From contig JASLEQ010000470.1 of NCBI GenBank assembly GCA_030151135.1, positions 1-11,000 on the forward strand: DNA of 11,000 bases. Reading direction: 5' to 3'. Below the pieces are notes generated by a model that saw only the letters and a list, made by a program, of their open reading frames with translations, was not told the origin of the DNA and did not search any database. The position numbers were made by a program, and so were the translations under genes. The DNA is from Candidatus Sulfotelmatobacter sp. GTDB lineage: Bacteria; Acidobacteriota; Terriglobia; Terriglobales; SbA1. Shown piece by piece: positions 1 through 6,555 of this stretch (within the stretch, counting starts at the first letter, position 1; each line of letters starts with the position of its first letter).

Positions 1-320
1 TTGCCCTGGTCCACAAAATGACGAACGAACGAAACCGCCTCGGGATCCATCCGCAGGTGGTCGGGATTCATGACGCCCCCGGGGAGCAGTAATGCGTCGA
101 AATTTTCGGGGTTTGTGGATTTAATCGTGGCATCGACCGGAACTTCTTTGCCCCACTCCTTCATGTTCCAGCCTTTGATTTTTCCTTCTTTTGGAGAGAT
201 GACTTTTGTTTGGGCTCCGGCTTCATCGAGCGCCTTTCGAGGTTCAAGCAATTCGACTTGCTCGAAGCCATCGGTTGCGAGGATTGCGACTTTGATTCCG
301 TGAAGATTGCCGTTTGGCAT
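1..320 (-). CDS. DJ-1/PfpI family protein (type 1 glutamine amidotransferase-like), partial
   Basis: The first 106 residues of a DJ-1/PfpI-superfamily protein; the gene runs off the left edge. The N-terminus gives the typical first beta strand and turn, KVAILATDGFEQVEL (residues 10-24), whose Glu20 is the conserved acidic residue that sits near the nucleophile in this family. The segment ALLLPGGVMNPDHLR (76-90) matches the family's LPGG turn. The nucleophilic Cys motif (A-x-C-H-G) would lie beyond the edge and cannot be checked. Members act as cytoplasmic stress proteins, with reported protease, glyoxalase III or deglycase activities; which applies here cannot be told. The ATG at 320 has an AAGGAG Shine-Dalgarno 6 nt upstream. 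It is divergent from mazG across 138 bp. Confidence 0.9.
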   Translation of the reverse strand, partial: MPNGNLHGIKVAILATDGFEQVELLEPRKALDEAGAQTKVISPKEGKIKGWNMKEWGKEVPVDATIKSTNPENFDALLLPGGVMNPDHLRMDPEAVSFVRHFVDQG

Positions 321-359
321 TTTGTACTCCTTACGAATGTGATTCGGTAACGTTAGGAT

Positions 360-386
360 GCGCCGCCCGGAAGAGCGGGTTGGCGC
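360..386. repeat. Hairpin in the pfpI-mazG divergent intergenic region
   Basis: GCGCC (360-364) pairs with GGCGC (382-386), and CCCG (366-369) with CGGG (376-379), around a GAAGAG loop. A TATAAC (387-392) follows directly and could be a -10 box towards mazG, but no -35 is visible at the right distance. Two AACGTT-centred palindromes lie nearby (347-354 and 392-399). Function is unknown: it could be an operator or just GC-rich chance structure. Confidence 0.3.
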
Positions 387-458
387 TATAACAACGTTGA
401 ACAGAAACGCCTGCGCGCATTGCTTCGCGGGATTCCACTCGGTTACATTGGTTGCCGG

Positions 459-1373
459 ATGCCGAATACTGGAGAACGTTTCGAACGGGCGGTTGCCATC
501 ATGGAGCGTCTGCGCGCTCCCGGCGGTTGTCCGTGGGACCGCGAACAGACTTTCGATACCATCAAGCCCTACACCCTGGAAGAGACTTACGAGGTTCTGG
601 AGGCGATTGACAATCGCGACTGGCCGGAACTGGCCGGAGAACTGGGAGATCTGCTGCTGCAGGTGCTCTTTTACGCCGAGATGGCGAAGGAGCAGAATTC
701 ATTCTCGATTGACGATGTTCTCGACCGGCTTTCGACCAAGCTGATTGACCGGCATCCGCATGTGTTTGGCGATGCGAAGGCCGCTACGTCGGCAGATGTG
801 AAACGGAATTGGGAAGCACTGAAGGTCGAGGAGCGAAAAAAGAAGCAGGCTGCGGAGCAGCGAAGCAGCGCTGCAACAGAAACGAATAAGCAATCCATCC
901 TCGCGGGTGTGTCCTCGGCGATGCCTTCCATGCTGGAAGCGCAGAAGCTGAGTTTGCGCGCGGCACAAGTGGGATTTGATTGGCCGGACGTCGATGGCTT
1001 GTTCGACAAACTGCGTGAAGAGACGACAGAGCTGCGCGAGAATCTGAAGGAGTTTCCGGAGCCCGGACCCAGGCCCCAGGCACGAGGCGTAGCCAGCTCC
1101 GGACGCACGGAAATTCCCGAAGATTTGCAATCGAAGCTGGAAGATGAAGTCGGAGATCTGTTTTTCGTGTGTGTGAACCTTGCGCGATATCTGTCGGTCG
1201 ATCCGGAATCGGCCCTGCGCAAAACGAACCGCAAGTTCAAGCGCCGCTTCCAGTGGATGGAGGCGCGGCTCCAGGAATCAGGGCGGTCGCCCGATCAGGC
1301 CTCGATGGAGGAACTCGAATCGTTGTGGCGGCAGGCAAAAGCTCACGAAAGCTCGGAGGAGAAAACGGCTTGA
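459..1373 (+). CDS. mazG: Nucleoside triphosphate pyrophosphohydrolase MazG
   Basis: All-alpha NTP pyrophosphohydrolase that hydrolyses (d)NTPs to NMP and PPi in the cytoplasm; it is linked to nucleotide-pool cleaning and, in E. coli, to ppGpp levels. The protein has 304 residues against about 263 for E. coli MazG. It has both tandem MazG domains: the N-terminal one with GGCPWDREQT (22-31), EETYEVLEA (41-49) and ELGDLL (61-66), and the C-terminal one with VGFDWPDVD (171-179), EETTE (187-191) and EDEVGDLFF (228-236). These are the EExxE and ExxD Mg-binding signatures. The start at 459 was chosen because MERLRAPGGCPWD then aligns with the family N-terminus; an in-frame ATG at 420 is possible, and neither has a strong Shine-Dalgarno. 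Residues about 199-219 form a Pro/Gly/Arg-rich insert just before the second ExxD motif, coinciding with an inverted repeat in the DNA. The downstream gene starts on its stop codon. Confidence 0.95.
   Translation: MPNTGERFERAVAIMERLRAPGGCPWDREQTFDTIKPYTLEETYEVLEAIDNRDWPELAGELGDLLLQVLFYAEMAKEQNSFSIDDVLDRLSTKLIDRHPHVFGDAKAATSADVKRNWEALKVEERKKKQAAEQRSSAATETNKQSILAGVSSAMPSMLEAQKLSLRAAQVGFDWPDVDGLFDKLREETTELRENLKEFPEPGPRPQARGVASSGRTEIPEDLQSKLEDEVGDLFFVCVNLARYLSVDPESALRKTNRKFKRRFQWMEARLQESGRSPDQASMEELESLWRQAKAHESSEEKTA
1055..1103 (+). repeat. Inverted-repeat element inside mazG (in-frame insert)
   Basis: A perfect 8-bp inverted repeat, TCCGGAGC (1055-1062) and GCTCCGGA (1096-1103), flanks a 33-nt GC-rich centre. 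It encodes the Pro/Gly/Arg-rich stretch near MazG residues 199-215, which has no counterpart in E. coli MazG. This is consistent with a small palindromic element read through in frame, but a natural linker expansion would look similar. Confidence 0.4.
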
Positions 1374-2140
1374 GCGAGACGGTCGAACTTCGCCGCTGCC
1401 ACGGCATTGAAGAATTCCGCGCATGCGTTTCGCTGCAGAAAGAAGTTTGGAATTTCAGCGATGCTGAACTGGTTCCGCTCCGCATGTTTGTAGTCGCCGA
1501 TAAAGTCGGCGGGCAGGTGATGGGTGCATTCGTTGGCAAGGAGATGATCGGCTTTGCCTTGTCGATTCCAGGCACGCGAACGGGTCACACCTATCTGCAT
1601 TCGCACATGCTGGCGGTGCGGAAAGAGTATCGCAACGGCGGACTGGGCCGTCGGCTGAAACTGATGCAGCGCGAAGACGCGCTGTCTCGCGGTATTGAGT
1701 TGATCGAGTGGACCTTTGATCCGCTCGAGATCAAGAATGCCTATTTAAATATCGAAAAGCTGGGTGCAATCGTTCGCCGGTACAACATCAACCAGTACGG
1801 AATTACTTCGTCTCCGTTGCAGGGCGGATTGCCGAGCGACCGGTTGATCGCGGAGTGGTGGCTGAAATCGAAACGCGTTGGTTCATTACTGGAAACGGGA
1901 AGCAAGCCCGCTATTAAACCCGAGACAACAATTGCCGTTCCGGCGCAAATCTACGATTGGAAAGCCAGTCCAGAAACCCGCGCGAAAGCGGAAGAAGTGC
2001 AGCGGCGGAATCGCGACCAGTTCCTTAAGCTTTTCGGTGATGGATTGGCCGTGATTGGCTATGAACGCGATGCCGCGGGGAATGGAAAGTTTTTGCTTGG
2101 ACACTGGGAAGAAAATTGGTCGTACGCGTCGGAAGGGTAA
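1370..2140 (+). CDS. GNAT-superfamily acyltransferase (COG3375-like)
   Basis: Predicted 256-residue cytoplasmic acyl-CoA-dependent N-acyltransferase. The GNAT core is at about 5-145: LHSHMLAVRKEYRNGGLGRRL (76-96) is strand beta4 plus the pyrophosphate-binding loop, with R88-x-x-G91-x-G93. It continues as WTFDPLEIKNAYLNIEKLGA (114-133), a typical beta5-alpha4 region. The later PSDRLIAEWWL (155-165) is characteristic of COG3375 proteins as I remember them. The start is inferred as TTG at 1370, which overlaps the mazG stop (TTGA) and has GGAGGA at 1355-1360, 9 nt upstream, suggesting translational coupling; the frame stays open further upstream but there overlaps mazG. Related GNATs next to N-succinylamino acid racemases succinylate D-amino acids; the racemase-like gene begins 77 bp downstream. 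The substrate is inferred from context, not seen in the sequence. Confidence 0.85.
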   Translation: MSETVELRRCHGIEEFRACVSLQKEVWNFSDAELVPLRMFVVADKVGGQVMGAFVGKEMIGFALSIPGTRTGHTYLHSHMLAVRKEYRNGGLGRRLKLMQREDALSRGIELIEWTFDPLEIKNAYLNIEKLGAIVRRYNINQYGITSSPLQGGLPSDRLIAEWWLKSKRVGSLLETGSKPAIKPETTIAVPAQIYDWKASPETRAKAEEVQRRNRDQFLKLFGDGLAVIGYERDAAGNGKFLLGHWEENWSYASEG

Positions 2141-2217
2141 ATCCACCGCGAAGGCACTGCCATATAGAGAAGTTTTATTTTCCTCCGGGCTGTGCGACTC
2201 GTGGTGAATCCAAATAG

Positions 2218-3327
2218 ATGAAAATCGAAGCCGTTACACTCCGTGAGATTCACATGCCGCTGGTCCACTTTTTTGAGACCAGCTTTGGGCGCACCTACAG
2301 CCGAAGGATTCTCCTGGTTACAGTGCATTGCGACGGTGTTGAGGGCTGGGGTGAGCCCGTGGTCGGCGAAGACCCCTTTTACAGCAGTGAATGGATCGAC
2401 AGCGCATGGCCGACGCTGATTCATTACCTCATTCCCTCGCTGTTGGGGAAGCGGATCGAGTCGGCACGGGAATGCCCGTCACTGTTCGCGAAGGTTCGCG
2501 GTCACCGCATGGCCAAAGCCGGCCTTGAAGACGCGTTGTGGGAAGCCGAAGCATTGCAAAAGGGACAGCCGCTATGGAAGTTATTGGGGGGCACTCGCAC
2601 TGAAATTCCCTCCGGAGTCTCCATCGGCATTCAAGATTCAGTGGAGCAGTTGCTGGAAAAAATCCAGATCGAGCTTGCCGCCGGATACCGTCGCATTAAG
2701 GTCAAGGTGAAGCCCGGTTGGGACACGAACATCCTGGAGCGAATTCGCTCTCGCTGGTCTGACATCACGCTGAGTTGCGACGCGAATTCCGCCTACACGC
2801 TGGATCAACTGGAGCACCTGCGAAAGTTTGACCAATTCAACCTGCTCATGATCGAGCAGCCGTTGTGGAATGATGAGATCTACTTTCACGCACGTCTGCA
2901 GAAGGAATTGCGCACCGCAATCTGTCTGGACGAGTCGATCGTGAGCGCGCGTAGCGCTGCCTTTGCCCTTGATGTCGGGGCGTGCCGCATCATCAACATG
3001 AAGGTGGGCCGGGTCGGCGGATTCTCCGAGGCTCTGGCGATTCACGATCTGTGCCAGGCGCACAAAGTTCCCATGTGGTGCGGTGGAATGCTTGAAACCG
3101 GAATCGGGCGCGCGCAAAATATCGCCCTCTCCAGTCTGCCGAACTTCAGCCTGCCCGGTGACGTCTCGGCCTCCAAGCGATATTGGAAGGAAGACATCAT
3201 CGATCCGGAGGTGGAAGTCTCTTCCGAAGGTATGATCGCCATCAACAATAAGCCCGGCACCGGATATCGCGTGAAACCAGAATTGATCGAGGAATTGACC
3301 GTCAGGAAAGAGACGCTGCGGGCGTAA
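2218..3327 (+). CDS. menC: Enolase-superfamily N-succinylamino acid racemase / o-succinylbenzoate synthase
   Basis: 369-residue enzyme of the muconate-lactonizing subgroup of the enolase superfamily, the NSAR/OSBS family. OSBS dehydrates SHCHC to o-succinylbenzoate in menaquinone synthesis; NSAR racemizes N-succinylamino acids on the same active site. The capping domain spans about 1-125 and the barrel about 130-345. All active-site residues are present: the KxK motif in RIKVKVKPGWD with Lys163 as one acid/base, metal ligands Asp188 (CDAN), Glu213 (IEQP) and Asp238 (LDES), and Lys262 (NMKVGRVGG) as the opposite acid/base. It closely follows the Amycolatopsis NSAR pattern, including CGGMLETGIGRAQN (288-301) and LPGDVSAS (312-319). 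The ATG at 2218 has only a weak GGTGA 10 nt upstream. The GNAT gene before it favours an NSAR role; no other men gene is in view. The symbol menC denotes the family, not a proven function. Confidence 0.9.
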   Translation: MKIEAVTLREIHMPLVHFFETSFGRTYSRRILLVTVHCDGVEGWGEPVVGEDPFYSSEWIDSAWPTLIHYLIPSLLGKRIESARECPSLFAKVRGHRMAKAGLEDALWEAEALQKGQPLWKLLGGTRTEIPSGVSIGIQDSVEQLLEKIQIELAAGYRRIKVKVKPGWDTNILERIRSRWSDITLSCDANSAYTLDQLEHLRKFDQFNLLMIEQPLWNDEIYFHARLQKELRTAICLDESIVSARSAAFALDVGACRIINMKVGRVGGFSEALAIHDLCQAHKVPMWCGGMLETGIGRAQNIALSSLPNFSLPGDVSASKRYWKEDIIDPEVEVSSEGMIAINNKPGTGYRVKPELIEELTVRKETLRA

Positions 3328-3329
3328 CG

Positions 3330-4256
3330 CTATTTCTTTGTTTCCGAAGGGTCGGGCACGTGATTGTGGGCTACTTTCTCCTGTTCTGACTTCAGCAACT
3401 CCACACCTTTGGCAAAGGGCAGATTGTCCGCGACCCGCTGGAAATCGCTGAAGATTTCGTCGGAAGTCATGCTGATGCTTTTGATCATCAGGATCTTTCC
3501 GGTCATTTTCAGGCTCATGGCGGTAATTTCCCAGCATCCATCTCCCACGTCGGCTTGTTGAACCCGGAAGTGGCCGCCCTTTTCCAGGCGCCCGATGATG
3601 CCCCATCCAAAGCTGACGTCACGGAACAGCGTTCCATCGATCCGCGCCAGGCGGTGGGCCGTGGCGTCAATGACCAGATATCCCTGCATCCCCTGCAGAA
3701 CCTGCTCCACGTGCGTCGGAGGCGTGTAGCTAGGATTAGGAGTGAATTTCAAGCGCACAAGTTTGTCGCCCGGTTTTCCCATCTCCGCATCGCCGTTTTC
3801 CAGGCCGACGTACTCGTAACGGAAGGCATCGGGCAGCGCCTTTACGATCTTTAAGCTGCGTTCGGTATCTTCACGTTCCCGGGCCTGCTTCTTGCGAAGT
3901 TGGTCTGGATTGTTGATCAGCCAGTCGAGGTGGGATTGCTCCTCCTGCCGCTGGTCGGGAGTAACAAGCTGGTCATTCACCGCGACCAGCATCCCAGCAA
4001 GAGCGTCGTTGGTTTCCACGTAAAGATGCGTCTGGGAACCTTTCGGCGTCTGTTTCCGCGAGCGAAACATGTATCTTGCGGAGGGTTTGTACGCAGCGGC
4101 GGCTTCCTGCGCGACTGCCTGACGAACCAGGTCACCCGCCGGAGTTTGCGGAGTTTGGGTCTCCTGCGAGACCGAGGCAACGGAAAGAGTAAGGGACACT
4201 ACCACGCCGCAGAGGAACAGGCGCACTGCCCGAGCACCTCGATGCGCTGGTGACAT
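3330..4256 (-). CDS. Secreted protein of unknown function, acidobacterial type
   Basis: Not assigned to a characterised family. The 308-residue protein starts with a Sec-type signal peptide: basic RGARAVR, a hydrophobic core near residues 13-27, and a likely cleavage near ASVS-QE (about residue 30). No lipobox is apparent. Residues 105-135 are charged and probably helical. The C-terminal half alternates hydrophobic and polar residues, with GYLVIDATAHRLARIDGTL and FGWGIIGRLEKGGHF, suggesting stacked beta strands as in LolA-like or lipoprotein-carrier folds; this is a guess from pattern only. The ATG at 4256 is preferred because it puts the signal peptide at the N-terminus; a TTG at 4283 would add nine residues. 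There is no Shine-Dalgarno, and a TACACT at 4266-4271 (minus) would give a very short leader. It converges with the racemase gene, 2 bp apart. Confidence 0.75.
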   Translation of the reverse strand: MSPAHRGARAVRLFLCGVVVSLTLSVASVSQETQTPQTPAGDLVRQAVAQEAAAAYKPSARYMFRSRKQTPKGSQTHLYVETNDALAGMLVAVNDQLVTPDQRQEEQSHLDWLINNPDQLRKKQAREREDTERSLKIVKALPDAFRYEYVGLENGDAEMGKPGDKLVRLKFTPNPSYTPPTHVEQVLQGMQGYLVIDATAHRLARIDGTLFRDVSFGWGIIGRLEKGGHFRVQQADVGDGCWEITAMSLKMTGKILMIKSISMTSDEIFSDFQRVADNLPFAKGVELLKSEQEKVAHNHVPDPSETKK

Positions 4257-4344
4257 CGCACAATTAGTGTAGCAATAGGGCAAAAAGGGTTGCAGACGGT
4301 TCCAGTGAATCTGGGGTTGGTGGCACTATTGAGGTTCGATGCGC

Positions 4345-4374
4345 TTGCCGCGAACTCTGTCACTTGGGTATAGT
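4345..4374 (+). promoter_or_regulatory. Putative sigma-70-type promoter for the bactofilin gene
   Basis: TTGCCG (4345-4350) and TATAGT (4369-4374) are separated by 18 bp, upstream of the bactofilin start at 4457. The match is moderate and rests only on consensus and position; it would give a leader of about 75 nt. Confidence 0.4.
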
Positions 4375-4456
4375 CGAATGCAGTAGGCGTCCGTCCGATA
4401 CCTGCCTTCCCAGCGTTCGGTAGCGCAGTATCCGCTTCCAAAGGAGAAATAATCCA

Positions 4457-4816
4457 ATGAGTGCTCCGATTTCGGCAGACTTGGCGCAGATTGGTAAATC
4501 GGTCGTCATCAAGGGCGAACTGTCGGGCAGCGAAGACCTTTATGTCGATGGTCAGGTTGAAGGCAGCATCGCTCTCAAAAGCCATAGTCTGACGGTCGGA
4601 CCGAACGGGCAGGTGAAGGCGTCGGTCGAAGCCAAGGGGGTTGTGGTGCAGGGAAAGCTGGAGGGCAACGTGACTGCCAGCGAGCGCGTGGAGCTTCGCA
4701 AGTCTGCGGTCGTCACCGGCGATATCTCCACGCAGCGCATCTCGATTGAAGAAGGCGCGTACCTGAAAGGCAAGGTTGATATCCAGGGCAAAGCCGAGAA
4801 AGCAGCGGGAAAATAA
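4457..4816 (+). CDS. Bactofilin family cytoskeletal protein
   Basis: 119-residue bactofilin (DUF583). These proteins self-assemble, without nucleotide, into filaments at the inner face of the membrane, and act in cell shape, stalk growth or localisation of peptidoglycan enzymes. The body shows the repeated short strands of a right-handed beta-helix, for example SVVIKGELSGSEDLYVDGQV (15-34), GVVVQGKLEGNVTASERVEL (61-80) and AVVTGDISTQRISIEEG (84-100), with regularly placed Gly residues. The N-terminal tail (1-13) and the Lys/Ala-rich C-terminal tail (111-119) are short and probably disordered, as in other bactofilins. AAGGAG lies at 4441-4446, 10 nt before the ATG. No adjacent M23 peptidase, a common partner, is present; a methyltransferase follows 87 bp later and may be co-transcribed. 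Confidence 0.93.
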   Translation: MSAPISADLAQIGKSVVIKGELSGSEDLYVDGQVEGSIALKSHSLTVGPNGQVKASVEAKGVVVQGKLEGNVTASERVELRKSAVVTGDISTQRISIEEGAYLKGKVDIQGKAEKAAGK

Positions 4817-4903
4817 TATTAGTTTGAGCAGCCCTAGGAACTTTGTAGTGGCAGATCGAGTCCCAGTGCACCAGTTGCCTCGGACGGAACTGAAGCAGGT
4901 CTG

Positions 4904-5623
4904 ATGGCATCTGTAACGCAAAATTTCATGAAGCTCTTTCGCGGTTCATCGGGCAATCCACCGGCTGAAACGCCGCAAGCCGCTGAGAAATTGACGCGCC
5001 GCTCCAGCGGGTTGGGTGAATTGTCACGGCTCTGGGACAATGATACCCCGCTCTGCGTGCTTGACCTGGGCTCCACTTCCCCGGCCAACATCCGCTTCTT
5101 CACCGAACGTAGCCACAAGATTTACAGTGAAGATCTGCTCGTGGCTTCCACTGAACCGCACCTGGTCACGAAAGATGATCAGAACAATGTGGTGCTCGAC
5201 AGCCGCCGTTTCCTTGCCGACAATTTGCAATACCCCGCATCACACTTCGATGTCGTACTTTGCTGGAACCTCCCGGACTATCTCGATGAAAGCCTGGTTC
5301 GTCCTGTGATGGGACGCCTCTGGTCCGTGTTAAAACCCAGCGGAATGCTCCTCGCGTTTTTTCATACCAAAGACGCCGGCCCGGATTCTCCTTGTTATCG
5401 CTTCCATATCGTGGAGAAAGATACGCTCGAGATGCAACGGATTACTGTGCGCCGCGAAATGCGCCGTGGTCCGACCGGAGCCATTCATACGGCTGTGTCC
5501 GAGGGATTTCGTCTTCAGCGGGTCTTCAATAACCGGCACATCGAAACTTTATTCCGCGATTTCGCCTCGATTAAATTCTTCCTTGCCCGCGACAACGTCA
5601 GAGAAGTTCTCGTCGTCCGATAA
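4904..5623 (+). CDS. Class I SAM-dependent methyltransferase-like protein
   Basis: 239-residue Rossmann-fold methyltransferase-like protein. Motif I is VLDLGSTSPANIRFF (52-66); DLGS keeps the acidic start, but the usual G-x-G loop is degraded, with Ser, Thr and Pro in its place. HFDVVLCWNLPDYLDE (114-129) is motif II/post-II and VLKPSGMLLAFFH (142-154) is the typical post-III strand. The first 45 residues are probably a flexible or helical extension. The substrate is not recognisable. The ATG at 4904 has no convincing Shine-Dalgarno. It lies 87 bp after the bactofilin with no visible terminator between them, so co-transcription is plausible. Given the weak glycine loop, SAM binding should not be taken for granted. 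Confidence 0.8.
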   Translation: MASVTQNFMKLFRGSSGNPPAETPQAAEKLTRRSSGLGELSRLWDNDTPLCVLDLGSTSPANIRFFTERSHKIYSEDLLVASTEPHLVTKDDQNNVVLDSRRFLADNLQYPASHFDVVLCWNLPDYLDESLVRPVMGRLWSVLKPSGMLLAFFHTKDAGPDSPCYRFHIVEKDTLEMQRITVRREMRRGPTGAIHTAVSEGFRLQRVFNNRHIETLFRDFASIKFFLARDNVREVLVVR

Positions 5624-5678
5624 GTTCCAGCCCTTGAAGATCCGGAGGCATGCCTTTGAAGACAGGCCGGGCGAGCCA

Positions 5679-6386
5679 TCAGGCTGCAGCCCGTAGCGGA
5701 CGTTTCTTCGACATAGACTGCGATTTCCAGAGAATTACTCCCATCCGGAACAGGTAGTGCGTGGAAACATCGACCTTCGATGCTAAGGGCGCTGCGGAGA
5801 CGATCTCGCGGACTTCTTCCGGCGTGTAGGCCCGCTTCACCGATGCGATTCCGTCGACGCGCGACACGTAGCTGCGCATGAGGGGAAAGCCGGCATAGAT
5901 CAGGGCCAGGTGCAGCGGATGGCGAATCAGATCGTTGATCACGAATGCAGTCCGGCTCACTCGCAAGGCTTCCGCCGCGAATTGCCGCAATTGGTCTGGC
6001 TGCAGGTGGTGCGCGAAGAGGCTGCAGCTCACGATGTCGAAGCTGGCATCTCGGAACGGCAACGCAAGTGCGTCGGCAGCTAAGGCGCGATGGTCCTGCC
6101 GAAGGTGCGACGGCACGCGGTCAAGGTCGGTGATATCGAGCGTGATGCCGCGACGGGCCAGTTGCATGCCGGCAAGCCTGGGAACCTCTCCGAATCCGGC
6201 GGCGACCTCTAACACGCTGATGCGCTTCATGTTGGCGGCTGCCGCGACCTGGCTGATAAGCTTTCGCGTGGTGCCGACTCCGCCAAACCATCGGTTCATC
6301 CGGCAAAGGTCAAGCAGAGACTTTTGAGTCTCGAGCGCCGGACACTGTTCGGAGTCGAGAATTTCCTCCGAGTTCCTACGAAGCAT
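5679..6386 (-). CDS. Class I SAM-dependent methyltransferase
   Basis: 235-residue UbiE/small-molecule-type methyltransferase. The N-terminal segment EEILDSEQ...SLLDLCRMNRWFGG (7-36) is a cap region of the kind seen in methyltransferases that accompany polyketide or quinone-like pathways. Motif I is VLEVAAGFGEVP (58-69), an acidic loop DITDLDR (84-90) would contact the SAM ribose, and ALPFRDASFDIVSCSLFAHHL (108-128) is motif II with a His pair often found near the active site of this group. NDLIRHPLHLALIYAG (151-166) may be a hydrophobic substrate-facing helix. No pathway gene sits beside it, so the substrate is unknown. The start could also be GTG at 6410 (243 residues); ATG 6386 is preferred by the family's N-terminus, and neither has a clear Shine-Dalgarno. 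Its 3' end converges with the preceding methyltransferase, 55 bp apart. Confidence 0.88.
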   Translation of the reverse strand: MLRRNSEEILDSEQCPALETQKSLLDLCRMNRWFGGVGTTRKLISQVAAAANMKRISVLEVAAGFGEVPRLAGMQLARRGITLDITDLDRVPSHLRQDHRALAADALALPFRDASFDIVSCSLFAHHLQPDQLRQFAAEALRVSRTAFVINDLIRHPLHLALIYAGFPLMRSYVSRVDGIASVKRAYTPEEVREIVSAAPLASKVDVSTHYLFRMGVILWKSQSMSKKRPLRAAA

Positions 6387-6421
6387 GGTCAGTCTGATCC
6401 CCAAACCCACAATTAGCCGAA

Positions 6422-6453
6422 AGTGTAGACGGAATTGGATGCCAATATGTCAA
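6422..6453 (-). promoter_or_regulatory. Putative promoter for the minus-strand methyltransferase
   Basis: On the minus strand a perfect TTGACA (6453-6448) is followed by TACACT (6427-6422) with a 20-bp spacer, longer than optimal. The -10 could instead be an overlapping, weaker hexamer two bases nearer. The start site would fall near 6415, just before the GTG at 6410 and about 30 nt before the ATG at 6386. Confidence 0.4.
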
Positions 6454-6512
6454 AAAAGTGTTAACGAATCACATCCTCGCAGTTGAGTGGGAGTCTTCCA
6501 TCGGAGGGTTGC

Positions 6513-6537
6513 CCTCGGTTGCATGAGCAAGCCGAGG
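6513..6537 (-). terminator. Hairpin just downstream of the ABC transporter gene
   Basis: CCTCGG (6513-6518) plus TTGC (6519-6522) pair with GCAA (6527-6530) and CCGAGG (6532-6537), giving a 10-bp stem with one bulged base and a 4-nt loop. It begins 18 nt after the ABC gene's stop. No U-run follows on the minus strand, so it may be a 3'-end stabilising hairpin rather than an intrinsic terminator. Confidence 0.45.
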
Positions 6538-6555
6538 ACGAGCACTGGACGCGCT

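Noticed and set aside
671..1240. 189-codon minus-strand frame inside mazG
   Set aside because: Ser/Arg-rich shadow of a clearly recognised gene.
2638..3606. 322-codon open frame on the minus strand
   Set aside because: It overlaps the racemase gene and the end of the secreted-protein gene in the wrong frame; no motif and an unnatural composition.
4199..4921. 240-codon minus-strand frame covering the bactofilin
   Set aside because: Antisense to a well-recognised bactofilin with its own Shine-Dalgarno; no domain in the translation.
5646..5655. 10-bp perfect palindrome AGGCATGCCT between the two convergent methyltransferase genes
   Set aside because: It has no loop and no T-tract, so it is not supported as a terminator; a palindrome of this size can occur by chance.
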